From: Penicillus capitatus
Lineage: Eukaryota > Chlorophyta
NCBI GenBank assembly: GCA_965649825.1
Contig: OZ287694.1
Span: 2,356,001 to 2,420,000, forward strand
Length of the DNA: 64,000 nucleotides
Direction: 5' to 3'
A program made the translations under genes and the position numbers. The notes below the pieces were generated by a model that was not told the origin of the DNA, did no database searches, and saw only the letters and a list, made by a program, of their open reading frames with translations. Numbering within the stretch: position 1 is the first letter of the stretch; each line of letters starts with the position of its first letter. Shown in pieces: positions 30,600-42,335 of the stretch.

Positions 30600-31333
30600 T
30601 TTGTGTCATTCGTTCTCAGAGTTGTTTATACCTTGTCGAAGACTGGAGAAGGCCGAAGCCTTCTGCAACGGCCCCAAGGTTGTCGCGACATACGGCCACC
30701 TGCGTCCTGGAAGCATTGAGGTCTGTCGTGTCATGTTCCTCGCGTAGTGCTCTTGAGTGTTTCCCCGCGAAAACATATTCCGCCGCCTTTGGCGCTTCTT
30801 CCGTCCAGAATATCCAGTTGATGGCCTCGAAGCTACGCTCAAGGAGCTCTTCGGCGCGTCGATGATGGATGACACGGAGACCCGTTGCCTCATCCCTTCC
30901 TAAGATCTGGAACGGGGTGCGCCATGCAGCTCCTTCGCGATCCGAACTCCAAAGAGAGGAACTCGCCTTGCGGACAAAGAGCGAACCGACACGCGACCCA
31001 CTGTCGGAACAAGCGGCAGCGGCGGCGCAAGTTCCCCCAAGAATTCTCGAAGGCCTTTATTTATGTTTGATGCCTTCTAACCGGATCTGGTCATCATCGA
31101 GTGATGTAAGAGAACTGGAACACATCGGCTTTGACTTGGAAAAGAGCAAAGCGGTCGAAATGAAAAGCCTCGTCAAGGAGTACATTTTTTGCGATTATGT
31201 GAAACGACGCCGCCGTGCGCTGTTGGACGCTTTATCAAAAATCGCCAAATGTCTAAACGCTGCCAATTCTGATACCCATCGCGTGTCCTCCACGACCACA
31301 ACACAGACGCGGAACTTGGACGCGCCTCTCTAA
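30600..31333 (+). pseudogene. Decayed duplicate of the patatin-like gene
   Basis: Blocks colinear with the upstream gene but in shifting frames and with stops: FCNGPKVVATYGHLRPGSIE (for FLKDPEVVADYGNLRPGCMA), then DGLEATLKELFGASMMDDTE followed by a stop where the intact gene reads TDCIIMTYDL, and a C-terminal LEHIGFDLEKSKAVEMKSLV (for LEDIGRELAQKNRSEIKRFV). The oxyanion loop and nucleophile elbow are not seen. The 480 bp between the genes (30123-30600) hold nothing recognisable. Confidence 0.75.
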
Positions 31334-31552
31334 TTCGCTTCCAACGTCAGACGGACGACATCGCGCTCGGTCTTGGCGCAGACGGCCCAGAAGAGAGGGT
31401 GGCCGCCATGGACGATCTCGCACATGGCGTCTACGCATCACAGACACTCCATAGGTGTCGCCAACGGGATGCGTGACATCGCCCATCATGCTCATGCGAT
31501 TTGCCGATTGTTGATACATTGACTGTGTTTCGCCGACGCGATCGATCGCAGG

Positions 31553-32914
31553 ATGGAGAAGGACATGACGCCGACAGACGTCTACAGCGATGCCGAATCT
31601 TTCGTCGATGCCTATTCCACGCAGCTCTCGATTTCGCCCCTTTCTTCGGAACACGCCACGATTCTGGAAGAGAGGCGCAGCAAGAAACAGGTGCGGATCG
31701 ATCCCCGGAAGGCGTTTCGTCTCATGGCCTGGGGCGCAGCTCGAAGACGATACCATGCGTCTGCGGAACCGCGTTCGGGCGTTGCTGAAAGAGGAGGAAC
31801 GCGTTCGAAAAGAAATGCACACGACCGAGGCGCGCATCGAACGGACCATGCAGATGAAGGAAGAGAAAGAGCGACGTGCTTTCGAGAAGGCCGTGCGCCG
31901 AGACATCGAAAAACGACAAGTGGCGCATCGCAGGTCGCACACACGCCCGACGAGATCACCCCACGACGCACGCTTGTGCAACAGGGAGACAAATTCGCAG
32001 TCCCGACGCGACAGCGAACACGTGCGTAAACAGAAGCAGGCGCAGATTTACGAGGAGAAGGCGCAAGCCGCGAGGGATGCGAAGCGGGAGAAGACGGAGA
32101 ACCGCCGCCTCTACGTGCAAGACAAGTCCTCCGAGCTACGCAAGGCACAGGAACGCAAAGACAGTGTGAAGCACGTGGAGTCGTGCATCAAGAGGAAGCT
32201 GCAGCAGCGTCAGTCGACGAAGCTGAATAAAGTACGACGCCTGGAGCGCGGCCGCCGAGTCGATGACCGTCGAATGCTCAGGTGGTGTTCAGGCGCAAGA
32301 AGACTATAACAAGCGACTCGGCGAAGAGCGCCGAGCACGCGCGGAGAAAGAACAGGAGCTGGCGAATCTGGTGAGCTCGTGCGAAGCGGGTCCGTCCAGA
32401 GAACGGTCGGCTGTGGTAGATGCGTATGGAGTTGGAGCTGATTGGGAAGCTAAAGGTGAAGCAGGGCGAACAGGAGGAGCAGTATGCGCGGCTCAAGTCG
32501 TGCCTCGGTCGCAAACCCAAGTGCGCGACGGTCGGCGGGGTAGGGGAGCGTCGTTATGGGTGATCTAGGCGGGCGGCGCGCAAGAAAACGAGTCTCGTGC
32601 CGACGTCGACGACGTGCTTGGCGAAGGAGACGCGTTCTCGGGTGCAGCAACTGCTGCGACATTTCGATCTCGGGAGCGACGGCACGTTCGCGACGTCCCA
32701 TCTCGAAGGTCCGTCTCTCACGGCATGCGTCGCCACGGATGCTTTCTGTCCGACAGATGTGCTGCGCTGCCTCGACTGTCGCCTCAGTAGGCAGCAGACG
32801 CAGGACGTGCGGCACCTGCTGGATCCCGAAACGTGTGGCAGCATCGACCACGATCGCTTTGTCTCCTGGTGGTGGACGCGATGCCACGCCACGACCGAGC
32901 ACTCGATACGGTGA
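31553..32914 (+). CDS. Coiled-coil protein with C-terminal EF-hands
   Basis: Starts MEKDMTPTDVYSDAESFVDA. A 49-nt intron (GTGCGG...GCGCAG, about 31691-31739) joins KKQ to LEDDTMRLRNRVRALLKEEE. The body is a long Glu/Lys/Arg coiled coil. Further short introns restore frame: one ending CTCAG or TTCAG near 32280-32292, a 49-nt one (GTGAGC...GGTAG, about 32371-32419) before MRMELELIGKLKVKQGEQEE, and one of about 48 nt before RAARKKTSLVPTS. The C-terminus has two EF-hand-like loops (FDLGSDGTFATSHL, LDPETCGSIDHDRFVSW), both poor in the usual Asp ligands. Likely a cytoskeletal or ciliary Ca-responsive protein, but the family is not identified. Confidence 0.65.
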
Positions 32915-32975
32915 TCGCGGACAGCGAATGGACGTCTTTTTCTTAAGGAGGACCACCGAGCTTGCGGTCGCGTGT

Positions 32976-34916
32976 TTAAATCGCTGAGTATCTTTTGAAG
33001 ATGGTCGTGGCGTAGAGCACCATCAAACGCAACTCCACGTGCATCACGTCGAGGTAGTACCTGATCCATCCGATGCCTGAGGGCAAAGCGGCACGGCGCT
33101 TTTCTGCCAGCGCCCGGGTGCACTCCCGTGCCGTGATGAGCAAACTGCTCGAGACCTGCGCCGCCAGTCGTCAGAATCTGGATGCCGTGCGGTGCGGGTG
33201 GGGTCATCGACCTGTTCGAGGCATTTGTCGATGGTTCTGAGGCAGTCGTTCGTCTTCAGCAGCAGAATGATCTCGCGCGGTACCCTCAGCAGGACGGTCG
33301 ATATCTCTCGGGCGTAATCCTTTGCGTGACGTTGTCTCTTCCGCATCTCCGTCTTCGTCGATCGCACCTGAGAATCACAGTGTGACCGTTGCTGTACCGC
33401 TCTTCAATGTATTGGACGTCACATCAAGATGGTCCACCGTTCTGCTCGTGATTTCGTCCCACTCTTTGTACGTGAGCATCGCGGCGAAGATGGGGTAGAG
33501 GTCGCCGGCGTTCATGCCGATGCTGTGTCGCCGGATGCCTTCTTGGTCGCCGAAGATGAGCGACTGCCACAGCGATGCGTATTCGTACCGCAGCGTCGGG
33601 GTCATTTCCTGATAGAGCCCGTGATCGAGCAGCACCAGTTCCTCTCGACCGTTGTCTAACCGTACCAGTAGATTGGCGGCGTGCGGATCGCAGTGCACCT
33701 TGCCGAAGAAAAAGATCATCTCGTTGAAAGTGAGAGACACAAGCTGCGCCAAACGCGCCAGATCCACGTTCCATCGCTTGAGCTCCTGGACGTCGGTGAT
33801 GGGTATGCCTTCGATGTACTCCATGGTCAGGATGCGCGTGGTGCTCAGATCGGGATACATGGCGGGAACGGTCACTCTATCCTGCAGAAGCTGCATGGAA
33901 GCTGTCAGACGCGGGCGATGGGACCTGCCTGCCTTTCACGCGAGAAGCGGCCGAGTTGAGATTCTTCAGACAGTCCTGTGCGTTCTGAAGCTCCAGCAGA
34001 AAATCTGCCTCCTTCGGCAGGTTGATCCGGATCTCGCGCACCAGCCACGAGTAGTCATAGCTCTAAATGATCATCACACTTCTGTTCGTGAGCGAGCACG
34101 ACGTCCTTTCAGACCGGAAAGAGGAATTTGATGACGTGGACGAGGGATTGGACGATGGCGATGTCAGCCGCAGCCGAGTCCATCAGTCCAGGGTGCTGCA
34201 CCTTGACGGCCAGCTTTCTCCCCTGATGATCCGTCGCGACGTGCACCTGCGCCAACGAGGCGCTGGCGACGGGTGTGGGGTCGAAACTGCCGAAAAGCGT
34301 CTCCAGCGGCCGACCCAGCTCCTGCTGGATCACACTTCGCACATCGGCAAAGGACGTCAGCGGACACTTGTCCAGAACATTCTCCTGCATCGTACGAACG
34401 TACTCCTCAGGCAGGAGGTGGTACTGCAGCGGCACAGTGATGCAAAAGAGTGAGAAAGAGTGAGGGTACCAGCTGGCCAATGTGCTGTCCCAGCTTGATG
34501 TAGATACCGCCGTTTGCAAAGGCGAGGGAGAGAAGACGATCCGCCCCACGCTGATTGCATTCCGAGATGACGTGACGTCTGCGTTCGGCATCCTTCACTC
34601 CCCACAACGACGACTGGTAGTCTACGACCATCCCTTCTCCCGTCCGGCTCCCGAGCTCGCCGACCGTACCGTAGACGATGGCCGTCGCCGTTCGAGCGCA
34701 TCGAGCAAATCGCAGCGGAATCTCGACGGACAGTCGAAAACGCTTCCCCGGGTCGTCGCCCTGAAGACACCAGGCACTCCATGCGCCGCCAGTGGCCATC
34801 GCGGCGCCCCATCGCCACCAAGCTCGTCGACGGCGTGCTGCGTACGACCACCCTCTCTGCCACATCGTCGTCGTCTGAGAGCTTAATGCTATCGTTACAC
34901 CCGTCCGTCCCATCAA
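32976..34916 (-). CDS. ABC1/ADCK-type atypical kinase
   Basis: UbiB/ABC1 family, which supports coenzyme Q or lipid metabolism in mitochondria or plastids. The family order is complete: KxGQ motif (GGIYIKLGQHIGQL), YHLLPEEYVRTMQENVLDKC, Ala-rich loop PVASASLAQVH, the Lys of VKVQHP, EADFLLELQNAQD, catalytic loop HCDPHAANLLVR, and DHG in LVLLDHGLYQ. Five or so introns of 45-60 nt interrupt it, one exactly 49 nt (before LLQDRVTVPAMYP). Another opens at the GAT|GTGACG octamer (33418-33425) after TVDHLD and joins to VRSTKTEMRKRQRHAKDYAR. The stop TAA is at 32976-32978, 62 bp from the stop of the convergent coiled-coil gene. Start uncertain (34916 or downstream); the N-terminus is Arg/Trp-rich, compatible with organelle import. 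Confidence 0.88.
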
Positions 34917-34982
34917 TGGATCTCGCGGTCGGCCAGCTCGATGCCCACCCGCCTGTGCACCGTATTGGCCTTATTGCGTTCG

Positions 34983-35980
34983 TTATGTATTTAAGCTAAA
35001 GTCTGAATACGAGAGCTCCTCAGCGCCAAGCGTACGGATGACCTTGGGACTCAGATGCTCCAGCGTCACCTCCCCGTTCGTGACATTCTCGATATCCCCC
35101 AGGTACAGGATCTGCTTCACCTTGGCATGCGCCTTCTTCTTGACCACCATTTTCATGATGCGCACGAAAGCCTTGAGGAGTTTATTGGGTCGAACCAGAA
35201 TCACATGCTGCACGTTTTTGCGGAACGGGTAGCTCAGTTCTCGATAGGCTGCCAGTATCCAGGAGATCGGCAGCGTCGACAGTGTTGATGAAGAGAAGGA
35301 CGTGAAGATGAGTACGTAAGGCCCAGTCGAGACAACCGGCTCCAGAGCTTCGCGCAGGTGTCTCAGGGCGGCCGTTCTGAGAGGCTTGTGCGGAATGGCA
35401 TGGGTGTTGATCACCACGACGGGGCGGTAGAGGGAGTCGACGGTGTCGCAGAAGACGAGTCCGTCGAAAAACGTCCCGTCGGTTGGACTCTGCAGCAGTG
35501 GCACGTCCTGGAAGCTATGCACGGCTAGATCGTCCTGTCCCGTCGGGGACAGGCCGTTTGGGCGTGGCTGGGATGCATGGATCACTCGGAGCGTCTCGTT
35601 CTTGATCTCCTCGTCGTCCGACATCGCATCGAGTCGGATTTCGTGCCTCTCTGGCAGCATCTCCCTCTTCTCCTCTCGTCTGAAGCCTGCATCTCACTCA
35701 CCGCCTGTCACATCAGGAGTGAGAAAGGACTTCTGTCACCTTCGAGGAGGGAAGAGGCGATGTCTGCCTGGAATGGAGGAGCGGGATGCGAGGCATCGGA
35801 GTAGACAACGAAATCGTTCTCCTCTTCATCGCTCGCGTCTCTGAGGTCTCCCATCGACTGAGTCGGTTGTGCATGGTGCGACGTCGCTGACGTTTCTTCT
35901 TCCATTTCGCCAAGGGAAAATTTCGGCTCATTGAGGAGCGTTGCACGCGATTCGGCAACGTCGGCGGCAGTTTGTGACAT
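34983..35980 (-). CDS. CRAL-TRIO (ARHGAP1/BNIP2-type) lipid-binding protein
   Basis: Exon 1 starts at 35980 with an acidic leader (MSQTAADVAESRATLLNEPK). A 53-nt intron (GTGACA...ATGCAG), with the GATGTGAC octamer 18 nt before its end, joins LLEG to FRREEKREMLPERHEIRL. The second exon carries a divergent CRAL-TRIO fold: RPVVVINTHAIPHKPL, YVLIFTSFSSSTLSTLPIS, then WILAAYRELSYPFRKNVQHV and ILVRPNKLLKAFVRIMKM, as in ARHGAP1, BNIP2 and GDAP2. There is no GAP or macro domain, so it may act as a stand-alone lipid or phosphoinositide sensor. It is divergent to the Alfin gene, 173 bp away, with an octamer copy between them (36059). Confidence 0.8.
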
Positions 35981-36153
35981 TTCACGCGAGGTTGTTCACG
36001 GCGCGGATGCCTGGAGTTGAAGAGACAGGTCTGGGTAACCTTAATGACCAGAAAAGATGATGTGACGTCCGCGACGCGTGACGTGCGGAGAGAAGCGAGC
36101 TTTCCAGTCGTTGACGCCGAGACTGAACAGACGCCTCCAAACACCGTCGCCGC

Positions 36154-37387
36154 CATGCGCACGCTCTACAACGTCTTTGCCGAACACGTGGCTCGACGTC
36201 GAGCCATTCTGCATGCCATCACGACGGAGTGCGTTCCCTTCTTGCGAACGCTCTAAGGGAAGGGCGGCGTTAGTGCGGAGATGCTTCTGTCCAAGTGTGA
36301 TCCGACGCAGCCCAATGTGTGTCTCTACGGATATCCGAGCGGAAAGTGGGAGGTGACGTTGCCGTCCGAAGAAGTCCCATCCGATGTCCCAGAGCCAGTC
36401 ATGGGCATCAATTTTGCACGCGATGGAATGACGGTACGTCGCATCATGCACGCCTGAGCCTGACGGGACGAATGCAGCGGGAGGAATGGCTATCCCTCGT
36501 GGCCATCTATTCGGATTCGTGGCTCATGTCTTTGGCGTTTTTCTCCGGAGCGCGGATGTGCAAAGAAGAACGGTAGCGAGATCGCTGTGCGCGACAGAGC
36601 GAAGAATGTGAGAAGTGTGATGTGTGAGGGAGGAGATGTTTCAGTTGATCAACCGACTGCCGACCTGTTACGAAATCGTCTCAGGGGTGCGCAAGTCCGA
36701 GGAATGGGAGATCCTGGCAGAGGAGGCGCTGCAGGACATGCGTACCGTGCTGGAGCACCAAGTCCGCTTTCCATCGAGACGATCATCTGGATCACCCGGA
36801 TGATGCTTCAGGATCAAGGATTGGACAACAGCGATGACAGCAATCTCGCGGTGTCGGAAGATCTGGAAACGAACTCCGAAGAGGAATCTGAAGTGCTGCC
36901 CTCAGTCTCTGCTCTTCGCTCCTTTCATGGTGACATCTGATCGGTGCTAGATCGGCATCTCGGAACCGAGCGGCCTGGACGATCCTGACGATCCTGACGA
37001 TCCGCCACCCCGACGGGCAGTCGTTCACGAAGTCCGGACGAGCGACGTCGGCGAGGCGATGACCGACGGCGACGGCGACGTGGATGTCGACGAAACGGCT
37101 GCGAGTAGGGAGGGCTATGGTGGTGTTTGATGTGACAGGTATGTTTAGGGTGGGAAGATGGAGAGGGGGATCCGTGTCCTGGATGCGGTCGTATGTACGC
37201 TCACGGGGAGTTTTGGATTGCATGCGATTTCTGCGACGTCTGGTACTGTGGGAGCTGTGCCGGGGTAACGCCGGATCCCTCGAGGGGTATTACAATGCAG
37301 TTGTTTGTGCAGATGGATGAAGAGAACGCACAAGATGTGTCAAAATGGAAGTGTACGGTGTGCAAGAAGCAAGAGCGTCCGCGTTGA
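36154..37387 (+). CDS. Alfin1-like PHD finger protein
   Basis: Chromatin reader; Alfin-like PHD fingers of plants bind H3K4me3. Exons joined by introns of 44-58 nt rebuild the N-terminal Alfin domain: [89 protein letters not shown]. An acidic linker with DDPDDPDDP follows. The PHD finger reads [20 protein letters not shown], then DVWYCGSC and a final KWKCTVC. The intron before the PHD carries GATGTGAC (37129-37136). Oddity: the zinc-ligand His of the usual WFHGxC is Cys here (WYCGSC). The stop is only 12 bp before the HflX ATG. Confidence 0.9.
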
Positions 37388-37399
37388 AAAGACAACGTG

Positions 37400-39083
37400 A
37401 TGTTATCGACACCTGCAGCGATTTCATCGAAAGCCGCGCCGTCGACTGGCGCGTTTGCACCGAGACGATGCGTCAGTCGCGGGACATCGCGATCGCCGTG
37501 CCGCTTGAGTGCATCGACGTGGCACCGCGACGTTGCTCAACTGAAGGAGGCGCTGGAAGCGACGTCGACGTCGCCCCCGGAGGTTGCGTTCGACGAGACG
37601 GCGGTGGAGGGCGTCGAGCCGGAACGCGTTGTCCTTGTGGGGGTGGCCAGAAAGCGACCGTCGTCTTTCGCTGATGACGAGGACTACACGTTGCACGAGT
37701 CTCTGGAAGAGTTGCATGGGCTGGCCGAGACGGCAGGACTCGTGGTGGTCGAGCAGTTCTATCAGTACGTTGACAAGCCGAGCCCGGCGACGTACATCGG
37801 ATCGGGGAAGCTGAAGGAGATCGGCGAAAGTGTAGCGAAGCAGAAGGCAAGTACGGTGATCTTCGACGAAGAGCTCTCGCCCGTTCAGCTCACGAACATC
37901 GAGAAAAGCCTCGGGTTTGTGTGTCCCTTAGCCCTTGCACACTGCCCCGAAAGAGCGACGTTCTTAGCGAAGGAGTGAGAATCTGCGATCGGACGGCGTT
38001 GATTCTGGACATCTTCTCGCAACGTGCTCTGAGTCGCGAAGGCCAACTGCAGGTTCGGATGTGTGACACAGGTGTGAGATGCATGTGCGAGAAAGACTAG
38101 GTTGAACTGGCGCAGTATAAGTATCAGCTGCCGCGACTGACAAGGATGTGGACGCATCTGGAGCGCCAGGTGGGCGGCAGTGGCGGCGACCAGGCCGTCA
38201 AAGGTATGGGCGAGAAACAGATCGAAGTGGACAAGCGTCTCCTGCGTCAGCGCATCCGTTCCGTTCAACGCGAGCTCGACGAAGTGACCGACCGTTTCTC
38301 GCACTCCGTGTCTCACGGGGGTCACACTTTTAGGTAAAGCTCCATCGGCGGCTGCAACGCCATCGAAGAGCGGAGCACGATTTTCCGGTGGTTGCCCTCA
38401 TGGGCTACACCAACGCTGGCAAGTCGACACTGCTGAACAACATGACGGACGCGGATGTGCTGGTGGAGGACAAGTTCTTTGCCACGTTGGACCCCACCAC
38501 GCGAAGGCTGAAGCTTCCGGGCGGAAAGACGGCGTTGCTGTCGGATACCGTTGGACTGATACAGAAACTCCCGCCGCAGTTCGTGGCGGCCTTTGGCGCC
38601 ACACTGGAGGAGCTTCTAGACGCGACCCTGCTGCTTTACGTCATCGACATGAGCAACATCCATCGAGCCAAACAGCAGAAGGCCGTCGAGGATGTCATGA
38701 AGTCCATTGGCCTGTCGGATGTGCCGATCCTGACCGTATGGAACAAGGCGGACGTGGTGTCGCCCGAAGAACGGCGCGTCGTTATGGAGGAAGGCGGCGA
38801 TCGAGCCGTCTGCATCTCGGCGAAGACGGGAGACGGATTGGAGGAGCTGCTGCTGGCCATCGAGCGATGCCTCGAAGAGTCGATGGTGCCTGTCTCGGTT
38901 GAGATTCCGTACCGACACGGCGATCTGGTGCAACGCATGTACGCGCACGGTGTTGTGCGGCACGCAGAGCACATGGCAGAGGGGACATGGATTGAAGCAA
39001 GTGTCCCTCTCCCCTTGGCCTCCCGTCTGCAACCCTTCCGGACAACAACGCAGTCAGATGCCGATCACAGACACCTCGACTAG
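37400..39083 (+). CDS. hflX: HflX-type ribosome-associated GTPase
   Basis: Splits or rescues stalled ribosomes; in eukaryotes usually organellar. The N-terminus ([20 protein letters not shown]...) is rich in Ser/Ala/Pro/Arg and acid-free, like a transit peptide. The HflX domain follows: [49 protein letters not shown]. Three short introns (GTTTGT, GTTCGG and GTGACC donors) lead through [35 protein letters not shown] and [11 protein letters not shown] motifs: [12 protein letters not shown] (G1), LDPTTR (G2), [10 protein letters not shown] (G3), NKAD (G4), SAKTGDG (G5). Complete, with stop at 39081-39083. Confidence 0.93.
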
Positions 39084-39255
39084 TGCACGCCTCTTTGGAG
39101 AGATTCCCGGCGACGGCGTGTAAAGTGTGAGATTACTCCTCTGGCTGTCGAAGCTTTATGGCGGTCGCTTCGAAATTGTCGCCGTCGAGGCGCTTCGTGA
39201 ATCGCGAGGGAGGTGTCGTCCGTCTCCGGGGCGCAGATTCCCTCCATTACGCGAG

Positions 39256-42087
39256 ATGGCGACGTCCATGTGTGGCAAGCACGAGGATGGACTGGCGTTC
39301 CATTCGGATTTCGAAGGCGGCAATCTCGAGCGCGCCGTTCGGCAGAAAGGAAAGGACGTCTACGATCTCTATCTGCGTTCCGATACCTGCGCCGCTCGGT
39401 AACGCGTTCCCCTTCCCGCCGTGCACGGATGCGAGCGTCTGGCAGAACGCGCTTGTGGTTGTGCTTCGAGGTCGGCAACATTCGCCCGGGCGTGATCTAC
39501 ACTCTCCGAATCGGCAACTTCTCCCGTTCGCGGCCCCTCTACCGTCGCGGCATGACGCCCGTCATCCGACAGACGCAGAAGACATCGGCGACACCGTCAT
39601 CCTACCGCGCAGCTGGCGGCGCGTCGGATGCGTGGAAGTCCATGGACGCGTCCAACGTCCTCTACAAACGCCGCAAGAAAGACGGCGCCGCTCGGGAGGT
39701 CCTCTGCCTCAAGCTCACGCGGAGCACGTGCGGCGAGCGATGCGAAATTGCCTTCAGCCATCCGTATACCTACTCTCTGCTCTCGAGCCATCTATCCGCT
39801 CTGCGTTCCTCCCCTCACGTCAACTGCCAGACGCTTTGCTGGTCGACGACCGCGCTCGACGTCGAGTGACGGTGTGGCCTAGGTCGTCAGAGGGGCGGCC
39901 GGTTGAGGTGATCACCGTGGCGCAGCCCGTTTCGGATCCGGCGCGCAGACGGCCGGTCGTTTTCTTGACGGGTCGTGCGCACCCGGGCGAGACTCCGGCG
40001 TCGTGGTGTCTGCACGGACTCCTCCGATTTCTTTCGAGTTCCACGACCAAAGCCGAAAGAGCGCGACGACGGTTGACATGGATCATCGTAAGTACACGCC
40101 GCCATCCCTCGCCCACACGTCGCATCGCTTTAACCGTAACGTCATTCTTTACATGACATCATCAACCTTCAGAGAGCGATTTGAAATATCCGTCCCACCA
40201 ATACCGTGTGCGTGATCCATTGCCAGTCAGTCCAGCAAAATACATGACGCTCCCACAAAGAGCACAGCGCTTGAATTGGAGAATGCGGATCTCATCGAGA
40301 TCAAGATGGCTAACCGATGCTAGGAGATAGGTAGATAGATAGAGATGTCTTCGAGTAAGTAAGTACAGTCGAGTCAATCATGAGATGCCCTGTCTTTATT
40401 CTGAGGTATCATGATACGTCTAAGGAAAGATTGCCCATCGTCTTCGCAGTATCGAAACGGGGTGCTTCATCGTGAGCACAGTACACGAGGGCGTCCTTCC
40501 GCAACTCGCCGAATATCAACGGATCTAAGTGCATCCATGCCACAGGGTATGAGAATGCGTGAGTGGACCCTCTGCTTAAGAATTGCCTTCATTCCTTCTC
40601 GTTCAGTAAAAGCCATCGGACAGACACTGACTGAGCTAATTAACGATGACAACAAAATACGACTGAGCTAATCCAGAGTTTTCTGTCTCTTGAGGTCGGT
40701 CATTGAGGCGATGGGTCGGTGTGTTCTGTCCTGCTGTGTTGCTACTGGGGACTGGCAGGAGAGGCGGATGGGGAGTCGATGGAGACATCGGTCTCCTGTG
40801 TGTTCAGAGCAGAGGGCACGGAGAACGTCTCTTCTGACGAGACGGGCTGCGGCTGCTCCTCGTCCTGACCCTTCAGGAGCTTCTGATAGTTACCCATCAA
40901 CGCCAGGAACTTCGCAGAGGCTGCTTCCTTCTCGGCCATGACCTTGGCTCGCATGGCTCTCAGAGCATCGCCAGCCGAGCAATCCGTTGCCGCTGTGGCC
41001 GGTCCTGTACAGCAGACAGTCGACCGCAGTGGCTATGGAAGCCATCCCGACCTGCCGCGGAAGTCGCCTCGCAGTTGAGTGGCCCATACTTCGTCTCGTA
41101 CGCCTTCAGCTGCTCCCGGAGTCTCTTGTTCTCAAGCTCTAGCTCCGTCAGCCTTGACTGGGTCATTGGGTCAGGCAGGGCGCTCATTATCTCGGTCGAC
41201 ATCTTCGCTCTGGGGGCAGCGATCCTAGTCAATCATACAAACGTGCCAAATTTTCTTCTTTGCGTTGGACGCGCGCACGACGACGTTTATAACACGCTTA
41301 TCTCTGAGCGAACGAACGAACAATCCATCCATCGCACGTACATACGGCGTAGAGCGTCGTGCGGGGCGGTTGGTGGGGGATGTCGTCTGCGTCATGCCGA
41401 TGGACGACGCCGTTCATGTGTCGCGTAGGTTCCGATGCTGAATCCGGACGGCGTCGTCTGCGGGAACTATCGACGGGATGCAGGCGGCGTCGATCTCAAT
41501 CGCGTGTGGCACGAGCCGCGACGCACGGAAGAGCCGACCATCTATCATTGCAAGAAACTGATGGAGAGTATCGATGCGACACCTGGACGCGAACTGGCTT
41601 ACTTCGTCGACGTCCACGCGCATTCGGCGACGACGTCGAACTTCTTCATCGCGAATGACGTGCCCAGTCGGCCGGACAATGACGACTTTCTAAAGTGCGA
41701 TAGCGACGTGGAGGAGAAAGTCTGAGATGGCGTAGGTGGATGCATGGTCGTCTGGGGAAGTATTGTTTCGGCACGGCGCGCTTGGATAACGACGCGAGCA
41801 AACGGGGCAGTGGCCGGCGTGCCGTCGCAGCGGCGTTTCCGCACGTTCTCGCATATACCCTCGAGCTCAGCTTCTTCGCCAGAACGCTCGTCAAAAGACG
41901 AGTCGCTGTCAGAGACGCCGCCGCCGCCGGTGCTGTCGCGTCAGCGCGTTCGAAGAGAAGGCGGCGCAAAGATCGACGCGATGGGGTGCTCGCGGCAGAA
42001 GCGTATCCCAATTCGTGCCAGTGGTATATGGACATCGGACACGCACTCGGCATCGCCTTTGGCGACATACCCCTCTTCCGTCGCTAA
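39256..42087 (+). CDS. Cytosolic carboxypeptidase, CCP5/AGBL5-like
   Basis: M14D zinc carboxypeptidase that trims glutamates from tubulin tails; CCP5 removes branch-point glutamate in cilia and axonemes. Start MATSMCGKHEDGLAFHSDFE with the N-terminal domain motif WLCFEVGNIRPGVIYTLRIG. Zinc ligands are in GRAHPGETPASW (His, Glu) and VDVHAHS (His). The substrate region is VPMLNPDGVVCGNYR ... GGVDLNR, and the catalytic Glu lies in LAYTLEL, after the CCP5-like SKRGSGRRAVAA. Introns are short (about 41-58 nt) except one of 1341 nt at 40088-41428, between TWII and VPMLNPDGV, which contains a complete antisense gene. Stop at 42085-42087. Confidence 0.88.
40742..41232 (-). CDS. Small coiled-coil protein nested in the CCP intron
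   Basis: Antisense to the carboxypeptidase gene and wholly inside its long intron. Start at 41232 or 41202 (MSTEIMSALPDPMTQ). Residues LTELELENKRLREQLKAY form a leucine-zipper-like coil, then KYGPLNCEATSAAG. A 47-nt GT-AG intron joins in phase to PATAATDCSAGDALRAMRAK and VMAEKEAASAKFLALMGNYQ, followed by an acidic Ser/Pro-rich tail to the stop at 40742. About 145 aa. Without the zipper's basic region it is not a bZIP factor. Function unknown. Confidence 0.65.
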
Positions 42088-42129
42088 TCAACGCGCACGT
42101 TTCTCGTTGGATCTCACACTTTGAAATGA

Positions 42130-42335
42130 CCCGTCCGTTACATTGCCACTTTGTGTGAGACGTCGCTCCCGAAGGAGCGAGAGAGATTGGTGCTTGCGCA
42201 CCCTCACCTGTCACATCGAATGGTGCCATGTTTGTGCTTTCGTGCAGCGCCGGGCCGTTACGGAAAGGATGGATCTTGCTTGCAAAGCGTCACGCGGATG
42301 GTCGTCTGACTCGAATGCCCTTCGACCATACAGTC
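42130..42335 (+). pseudogene. Duplicated fragment of the obg 5' end
   Basis: Aligns over about 200 bp with 46785-46985, covering the upstream region, the CACCTGTCACATC block and the first codons of the Obg leader (MFVLSCSAGPLRKGWIL versus [17 protein letters not shown]). After about 35 codons the frames separate and the similarity ends. The acceptor AG after the octamer is lost here (ATCGAA versus ATCAGA). Confidence 0.7.
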
